DNA of 56,524 bases from Lachnospiraceae bacterium (lineage in GTDB: Bacteria > Bacillota > Clostridia > Lachnospirales > Lachnospiraceae). The translations under genes and the position numbers were made by a program. This document shows, one piece after another, positions 52,154 to 56,524 of the stretch. The notes below the pieces were generated by a model. It worked only from the letters and a program-made list of their open reading frames with translations, was not told the DNA's origin and searched no databases. Each line of letters opens with the position of its first letter. Position 1 is the stretch's first letter. The stretch is taken from NCBI GenBank assembly GCA_017444015.1, contig JAFSXN010000107.1:1-56524 (forward strand), given 5' to 3'.

Positions 52154-53571
52154 CATCCCCGGCAGTCTCCCTGCTTATCCCAGCAGTAGGTGCAGAGCCT
52201 GCATTTTTCAAGTCCTACGGACTGTACCATATCATCGAGCCTGTGGAAGCGCAGCGAAGTAAAGTTCAGCTCCTTACGGATCTCTTCGATCATTTCTTCA
52301 TGGTTTTTCGAATCGGGATCAGCGTAATCGGAAAGAACCTCCTCAGAGACCGTATCTCCCTCGCGTCTTCGAATGACGCGCCTTGCGATCAGGTCATATT
52401 CGGAGTTTGAGCGGGAGAAATTTAAGAACCTGCAGCCGTAGAGAAGCGGAGGGCAGGCAGGCCGGATATGGACTTCCTTTGCGCCGCTCTTATAGAGAAA
52501 TTCCGTGGTTTCCCGAAGCTGGGTGCCGCGAACGATGGAGTCGTCGATCAAAAGAAGAGATTTTCCCTTGATCAGCGCGTCTACCGGGATCAGCTTCATT
52601 CGGGCGATCAGGTTCCGCTGGCTCTGGTCGGTCGGCATAAAGGATCTTGGCCAGGTCGGCGTATATTTGATAAAGGGTCTCGAAAACGGAACGCCGGAGG
52701 CATTCGCGTAGCCGATGGCATGAGCGGTTCCCGAATCGGGGACTCCCGCCACAAGGTCCACGGAAACGTTGTCCCGCTTTGCGAGGAGCCTGCCGCATTC
52801 ATAGCGCATGGTCTCAACGTTGATCCCCTCGTAGGTCGAGGTAGGATAGCCGTAATATATCCATAAAAACGTACAGATCCGCATGGTATCCGAGGGCTTT
52901 TTAAGCGTTTCAATACCGTCCGCGGCGACGTAGACGATCTCGCCGGGACCGAGCTCCTTTTTTCCTTCGTAGCCTAAATTGATATAGGCAAAGCTCTCAA
53001 AGGAGACGCAGTACGCGTCCTTTTTGGCTCCGATCATGATCGGCGTCCGCCCGTAGAGATCCCTTGCGGCGTACAGGCCCTGCTCGGTCATCAACAGGAT
53101 GCTCATCGAGCCGTCGATCACGCTCTGGGCGTAGGCAATACCTTCTGCGAAGCTGTCGCCATGATTGATCAGAGAGGCAACCAGCTCCGTTGGATTGATA
53201 TTGCTTCCGCTCATTTCGAGAAACTGCGTCTTTCCGACAGACAGCGCCTGCTCAACCAGCTCGTCCGTATTGTTGATCTTTCCGACGGTCGTTATCGCAT
53301 AGCTGCCGAGATGGGATTTGATCAGAAGCGGCTGCGGTTCGTAGTCGGAGATACAGCAGATCCCGATCGTTCCGTCAAAGTCTTCTACATCCCGTTCGAA
53401 TTTCGTACGAAAGGGGGAATTCTGGATATTGTGGATCGCGCGGTCGAAGCCGCTCTTTCCGAACATCGCCATTCCGGCCCGCCTCGTACCGAGATGGGAG
53501 TGATAATCGGTTCCGAAAAACAGATCATACTTACACTCATTTTTAGAGACGACGCCAAAGAATCCACCCAT
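52120..53571 (-). CDS. PurF-like amidophosphoribosyltransferase lacking the catalytic cysteine
   Basis: This 483-residue protein has a class II glutamine-amidotransferase fold (HSHLGTRRAGMAMFG, then ARDLYGRTPIMIG) and a phosphoribosyltransferase domain with the PRPP loop LLLIDDSIVRGTQLRE. True PurF starts, or after processing starts, with the nucleophile Cys in MCGxxG. Here the start reads MGGFFGVVS, so the cysteine is replaced by glycine and glutamine hydrolysis should be impossible. The start at 53571 has CGGAG 7 bp upstream. A Cys-rich C-terminus (CRLCTYCWDKQGDCRGC) may bind metal. The final residues ILANAINCRF come from the dispersed repeat. I recall similar MGGFFGV proteins in Lachnospiraceae; ammonia-dependent synthesis or a regulatory role is possible. 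Confidence 0.85.
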   Translation of the reverse strand: MGGFFGVVSKNECKYDLFFGTDYHSHLGTRRAGMAMFGKSGFDRAIHNIQNSPFRTKFERDVEDFDGTIGICCISDYEPQPLLIKSHLGSYAITTVGKINNTDELVEQALSVGKTQFLEMSGSNINPTELVASLINHGDSFAEGIAYAQSVIDGSMSILLMTEQGLYAARDLYGRTPIMIGAKKDAYCVSFESFAYINLGYEGKKELGPGEIVYVAADGIETLKKPSDTMRICTFLWIYYGYPTSTYEGINVETMRYECGRLLAKRDNVSVDLVAGVPDSGTAHAIGYANASGVPFSRPFIKYTPTWPRSFMPTDQSQRNLIARMKLIPVDALIKGKSLLLIDDSIVRGTQLRETTEFLYKSGAKEVHIRPACPPLLYGCRFLNFSRSNSEYDLIARRVIRRREGDTVSEEVLSDYADPDSKNHEEMIEEIRKELNFTSLRFHRLDDMVQSVGLEKCRLCTYCWDKQGDCRGCILANAINCRF

Positions 53572-53679
53572 AGTTTTCTCCGATCCAGTATTTTTTGAGG
53601 GGATCTGCCGGACAACCGTCGAAAATACAGGCGTTTTTACAGGCAAATACCCCTGAAGGGTCCCGAAAAGACCACAGAT

Positions 53680-53708
53680 AGAATAACACCGCGGGGCTGA
53701 AAATACAA
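53680..53708 (-). promoter_or_regulatory. Sigma-A promoter for the PurF-like gene
   Basis: On the minus strand TTGTAT (complement of 53703-53708), 17 bp and TATTCT (complement of 53680-53685) point at the PurF-like gene, leaving a leader of about 100 nt. A small ACCC/GGGT hairpin (53649-53661) lies in the leader. No PurR box or purine riboswitch is apparent. Confidence 0.55.
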
Positions 53709-53751
53709 GAACAATAAAAAAAACGCTGAAAAGGAATAAAAAAGGAGTATA

Positions 53752-55269
53752 ATGGAGGTTATGAAAGTTGGTCCCTTTGATCTCAAGCCTTTTTTATATC
53801 TTTTTTCGGTGGTCCTGATCCTCTGCTTCTGCTTTGATACGACGCGGGAGACCCTGAAAAACCCCGCGATTTTCTTTGCGCTTGCGGCACTGCTGATCGT
53901 TTTTTTTACGATGCGGGGAAGGATGAATATGTCCGATATAAATTCCATATATATTATCCTTGTCCTCGGAACGCTTTTAAAGGTGTTCTATGTGATCTAT
54001 ACGGCGGTCTGGACAAGGCAGCATGACGTGATCGACTTCGGCGTGGGAGAGGGGCATGCGGGCTATATCGAATATATCTACTTCAATAACGCCCTGCCTT
54101 CGGGAGATCCCAGAGACCGGTGGGCTTTTTTCCAGCCGCCGCTTCACCATATCTTAGCTGCCGTCTGGATGAAGGTCTGCAATAAATTCGGTCTGATCTA
54201 TCGGCAGTTACAGGAGAATATTCAGGGGATGACGCTGTTTTATACCGCGGGGACGGTATTTCTGTCCAGTGATATCTGTAAGGAGCTGGGACTGAAGGAA
54301 AGGGGGCAGAAAGCAGCTCTGCTTCTGATCTCGTTCCATCCGGTCTTTATTCTTTTATCCGGCAGTATCAACAACGACGCGCTCTCGCTGTTTCTGATGA
54401 CATTTGCGCTGTATGTTCTGATCCTCTGGTATAAAAAGCCTTCCTTTGGGCTCATCGTGCTTTTAGCTGTTTTTCTCGGCCTTTCCATGTTCGCGAAGCT
54501 GTCCGCAGGGCTCCTTGCCCCGGCAGCGGCGTTTCTGTTTCCTGTAAAGCTGCTTCGGGATAAAGGAAACGCCGGAAAATATCTGCTTTCCTATCTCTGC
54601 TTCGGGGTGATCGTTATTCCGCTTGGGATTGGCTGGGAGCTTCGGAATATGGTCCTCTACGGGATGCCCTTCAATTATATCCCTCCGGTGGGAGAGCAGC
54701 TGACAAAAACCGATCTTTTTTCAAGGCTGTTTGATCTTCGAATGCACAGCGTCTATCCGGCGATGGTAAAGAACGGGGATCCCTACGATGAATACAATGT
54801 TTTTCTGGCGATGCTCAAAACCTCGCTGTTTGACGACAGTAATTTCGGGTTGGAAAGCGGATTTCTGACTCCGGCTGCGATCCTTTTGTTTATCACGGCT
54901 TTGATCCTGCTGCTTGTTTGTTTTTTTGCGACGGTTAAGGTTACTGCCGGGGCGTTTAAAGGGTTTCGCGCGGGAAGCTCTCAGGCAGAGCTTATATTGA
55001 TGCTTGCGGTTTTTTATCTGACGATGCTTGGCGCTTATTTTTCGTTTGCGCTTGGATCAGAGAACTACAGCGCGGAGAGCTTTCGCTATATTTCAGCGTC
55101 GATCATTGTCGAGGGGATCTTTCTCGGGCTTTTGATCGACCGGGGGGATGAAGAAGAAACCGCCCAGGCTGAGATAGAGAGAAAGCCTGGCAGGGCGATT
55201 TTGTGGGTCGAAGGGGTCTTTGCCTTTTCTTCTGCGGTGTTGTATACAATGTTAGGCTTTACGAGATAA
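53752..55269 (+). CDS. Polytopic membrane glycosyltransferase-like protein (PMT/ArnT type)
   Basis: This 505-residue protein has about 11-13 hydrophobic segments and loops typical of GT-C glycosyltransferases that use lipid-linked sugars. An acidic first loop contains DFGVGEGHAGYIEYIYF, followed by DRWAFFQPPLHHILAAVW, as in PMT/ArnT-like enzymes. LSGSINNDALSLFLMT is another conserved-looking loop. It would glycosylate a protein, lipid or wall polymer outside the membrane. AAGGAG sits 4 bp before ATG 53752; an alternative ATG at 53761 would give the MKVGPFDLK start. It diverges from the PurF-like gene. Confidence 0.75.
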   Translation: MEVMKVGPFDLKPFLYLFSVVLILCFCFDTTRETLKNPAIFFALAALLIVFFTMRGRMNMSDINSIYIILVLGTLLKVFYVIYTAVWTRQHDVIDFGVGEGHAGYIEYIYFNNALPSGDPRDRWAFFQPPLHHILAAVWMKVCNKFGLIYRQLQENIQGMTLFYTAGTVFLSSDICKELGLKERGQKAALLLISFHPVFILLSGSINNDALSLFLMTFALYVLILWYKKPSFGLIVLLAVFLGLSMFAKLSAGLLAPAAAFLFPVKLLRDKGNAGKYLLSYLCFGVIVIPLGIGWELRNMVLYGMPFNYIPPVGEQLTKTDLFSRLFDLRMHSVYPAMVKNGDPYDEYNVFLAMLKTSLFDDSNFGLESGFLTPAAILLFITALILLLVCFFATVKVTAGAFKGFRAGSSQAELILMLAVFYLTMLGAYFSFALGSENYSAESFRYISASIIVEGIFLGLLIDRGDEEETAQAEIERKPGRAILWVEGVFAFSSAVLYTMLGFTR

Positions 55270-55284
55270 AAGTGTTACTGCCGG

Positions 55285-55314
55285 TTGCAACAGCCCGGGG
55301 TTTAATGGTATGAT
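55285..55314 (+). promoter_or_regulatory. Sigma-A promoter of the second DUF2225 gene
   Basis: TTGCAA (55285-55290), an 18-bp spacer and TATGAT (55309-55314) precede the DUF2225 gene, leaving a short leader with AGGAGG near 55334. Confidence 0.6.
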
Positions 55315-55350
55315 ACAGGAAGGATTGTTTGACAGGAGGCGCGTTGATCC

Positions 55351-56229
55351 ATGGGTATTTTGTCCGGTTTAGATTCTTTGGGGCTTGGCAATCTTTCTTC
55401 GGCGGATCTTTATGAGGAAGCCCCGGTAAAGCCGGTTGTGGAGAAGAAAGAGGAGCCTGAGCAGAAAAAGAGAGAGCTCAGATATGCTTCCGAACAGGAT
55501 TTTGTGTTTGGAAAAACCTATACCTGTCCGGTATGCGATCAGGAATTCAAGAATCCGACCATGCGCTCGAACAAGGCGCGGATGATCGGAACGGATATGG
55601 ATCTTCGTCCCCGGTATTATCAGGTAGATCCGATCAAGTACGATGTCGTCTGCTGCCCGATCTGCGGATTTGCGGCGCTGACCAGATATTCGGACCAGCT
55701 GACCTATCCCCAGGCAAGGCTTATCCGGGAGAATATCTCGAAGAACTTCCAGGGACTTGAGGTGAAGGAGGTTCTTTCCTATGACGACGCCATCGTACGC
55801 TATCAGCTGGCGTTAGCAAACGCTATGGTAAAGCGGGCAAGAGCCAGCGAAAAGGCCTATATCTGCCTGAAGATGGCCTGGCTTGTCCGGGGGAAGATGG
55901 ACAGCTTTGATTTCGATCCGTCCTCCCAAAACGGCGGGATCTACTCTGCTGAGGAGGATGAGAAGGAGCTTTTAAAGAATGCTCTGGACGGGTTTTTGAA
56001 TGCCAGACAGAATGAGAGACCGCCGATCTGCGGTATGGATAACGGGACGGTGGACTATCTGGTCGCCGCCCTGGCGTATGAGTGCGGAGAAATTGAAACC
56101 TCGGCGAAAATGGTCGGTCTGGTTTTACAGAGCAACAGCGTGAATAAACGGACGAAGGATATGGCAAGAGACCTGAAGGAAAAGGTCGTGGAGCTGCTTC
56201 GGAAAAGTTACTATTCACAGTCGATTTGA
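55351..56229 (+). CDS. DUF2225 domain-containing protein (paralogue 2)
   Basis: This 292-residue protein begins MGILSGLDSLGLGNLSSADL and shares with the protein at 33747 the zinc-binding motifs CPVCDQEFKNPTMR and CPICGFAAL, the LALANAMVKRAR helix and the ICGMDNGTVDYLVAALAYE segment. It is an apparent paralogue of similar length. Unlike the first copy it is monocistronic, with its own promoter and terminator. Its GC-rich codon use fits the chromosomal background, so this may be the ancestral copy. The function is unknown. Confidence 0.85.
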   Translation: MGILSGLDSLGLGNLSSADLYEEAPVKPVVEKKEEPEQKKRELRYASEQDFVFGKTYTCPVCDQEFKNPTMRSNKARMIGTDMDLRPRYYQVDPIKYDVVCCPICGFAALTRYSDQLTYPQARLIRENISKNFQGLEVKEVLSYDDAIVRYQLALANAMVKRARASEKAYICLKMAWLVRGKMDSFDFDPSSQNGGIYSAEEDEKELLKNALDGFLNARQNERPPICGMDNGTVDYLVAALAYECGEIETSAKMVGLVLQSNSVNKRTKDMARDLKEKVVELLRKSYYSQSI

Positions 56230-56244
56230 TATCTGATTTTTAAT

Positions 56245-56270
56245 GAAGCCCCTCATGGGTTTCTTTTATT
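56245..56270 (+). terminator. Terminator after DUF2225 paralogue 2
   Basis: GAAGCCC (56245-56251) pairs with GGGTTTC (56257-56263) through one G-U wobble and a CTCAT loop, followed by TTTTATT. It ends the DUF2225 transcript 16 bp after its stop. Confidence 0.75.
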
Positions 56271-56273
56271 GGC

Positions 56274-56373
56274 ATAGTGCACTATAAATAGTGGTAAAAT
56301 TTGTTGATTTTTTATGACCACTATATCTTGACTTTTGATAGTGGTTGTAATACAATATAGTTATAACCACCAT
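56274..56373 (+). promoter_or_regulatory. Transposase promoter flanked by nested palindromes
   Basis: TTGACT (56328-56333), 17 bp and TACAAT (56351-56356) make a strong promoter for the transposase gene. ATAGTGCACTAT (56274-56285) is a perfect palindrome, and ATAGTGGT recurs at 56288-56295, inverted at 56317-56324 and again at 56338-56345. These are probably part of the left end of the insertion sequence and its transposase binding sites. The exact IS boundary is not determined. Confidence 0.6.
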
Positions 56374-56390
56374 CGAGAGGAGAAGCAGCT

Positions 56391-56524
56391 ATGCCAACAA
56401 TCGTTCAACACTATGACAAGAAAACTGGAAAGACCCGTGTTTATGAGTCTACCCCGCACTACGATCCCGTTACCAAACAATCGAGACCCAAGAGAAAATA
56501 TCTAGGCACCCTTGATCCTGAGAC
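56391..56524 (+). mobile_element. 5' end of an IS transposase gene (IS1634/IS4-like), cut by the window edge
   Basis: Forty-four codons are visible: MPTIVQHYDKKTGKTRVYES, HYDPVTKQSRPKRKYLGTLD and then PE. This matches my memory of the N-terminus of IS1634/IS4-type transposases in Clostridia (MPTIVQ start, then KQSR.KR..LG..DPETG). GAGAGGAGAAG precedes the ATG. The catalytic DDE domain lies beyond the window, so completeness cannot be judged. Confidence 0.7.

Overview
The window looks like a chromosome segment of a motile Lachnospiraceae-type Clostridia (Firmicutes). The evidence is Gram-positive style ribosome binding sites (AGGAGG), sigma-A promoters, a CIRCE-like operator before clpB, a LexA box of the Gram-positive type, a SigI/RsgI pair, and many small conserved families that I know mainly from Lachnospiraceae (DUF4317, DUF5688, DUF6320, DUF2225, DUF3791/DUF3990). 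Most genes are moderately GC-rich. The flagellin/ATPase stretch (about 25.5-33.2 kb) and the restriction-modification remnant (about 40-43.4 kb) are visibly richer in AT and carry most of the broken genes, which suggests acquired DNA.

Layout. 0-9 kb: a CUT1 sugar ABC importer (lipoprotein plus two permeases) followed by a GH88 unsaturated glucuronyl hydrolase, a DUF2264 protein and a GH2 beta-glucuronidase. Together these would import and dismantle glucuronic-acid-containing oligosaccharides. 9-16 kb: a convergent DUF5688 gene, then an FGGY kinase and AraD epimerase (pentose phosphate entry), DUF4317, a HAD phosphatase and small unknown genes. 15-20 kb: an alpha/beta hydrolase, a condensation-like acyltransferase, a DUF6320 zinc-ribbon membrane protein, MscS, a thioesterase and MntP. 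20-20.76 kb: a gene-free stretch packed with stem-loops. 20.8-25.4 kb: a HAD phosphatase with a LexA-box promoter, diverging from a diguanylate cyclase that may be leaderless; then a sodium/solute symporter broken by one in-frame TGA and an iron alcohol dehydrogenase.

25.4-35 kb: a 5'-truncated ATPase, phased direct repeats, a DUF4143 ATPase, an AAA-ATPase-like protein, an HTH regulator, a 1079-residue flagellin behind a sigma-28 promoter, and a zinc-ribbon/HTH - DUF2225 - zinc-ribbon/HTH cluster whose first gene has an in-frame TGA. 35-38 kb: a secreted repeat protein translationally overlapping sigI, then rsgI. 38.2-43.4 kb: an unknown gene and a WYL regulator, then a decayed type I restriction-modification locus (hsdM and hsdR fragments, frameshifted hsdS) carrying two intact small cassettes, DUF3791/DUF3990 and MNT/HEPN. 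43.4-50.4 kb: clpB, a Cache-HAMP-GGDEF cyclase and valS. 50.4-56.5 kb: a TPR/zinc-ribbon membrane protein, a PurF-like protein lacking the catalytic cysteine, a polytopic glycosyltransferase-like protein, a second DUF2225 protein, and the start of an insertion sequence at the right edge.

The most notable structures are a dispersed ~105-bp hairpin repeat present twice (24.1 and 52.1 kb), which in one copy supplies the last codons and stop of the PurF-like gene; two otherwise intact reading frames each stopped by a TGA followed by TTT; an A8 run that frameshifts hsdS; three 21-bp repeats at an exact 32-bp period; and a LexA box filling the 17-bp spacer of a sigma-A promoter. All assignments come from reading the sequence and from memory of protein families; no database search was run.
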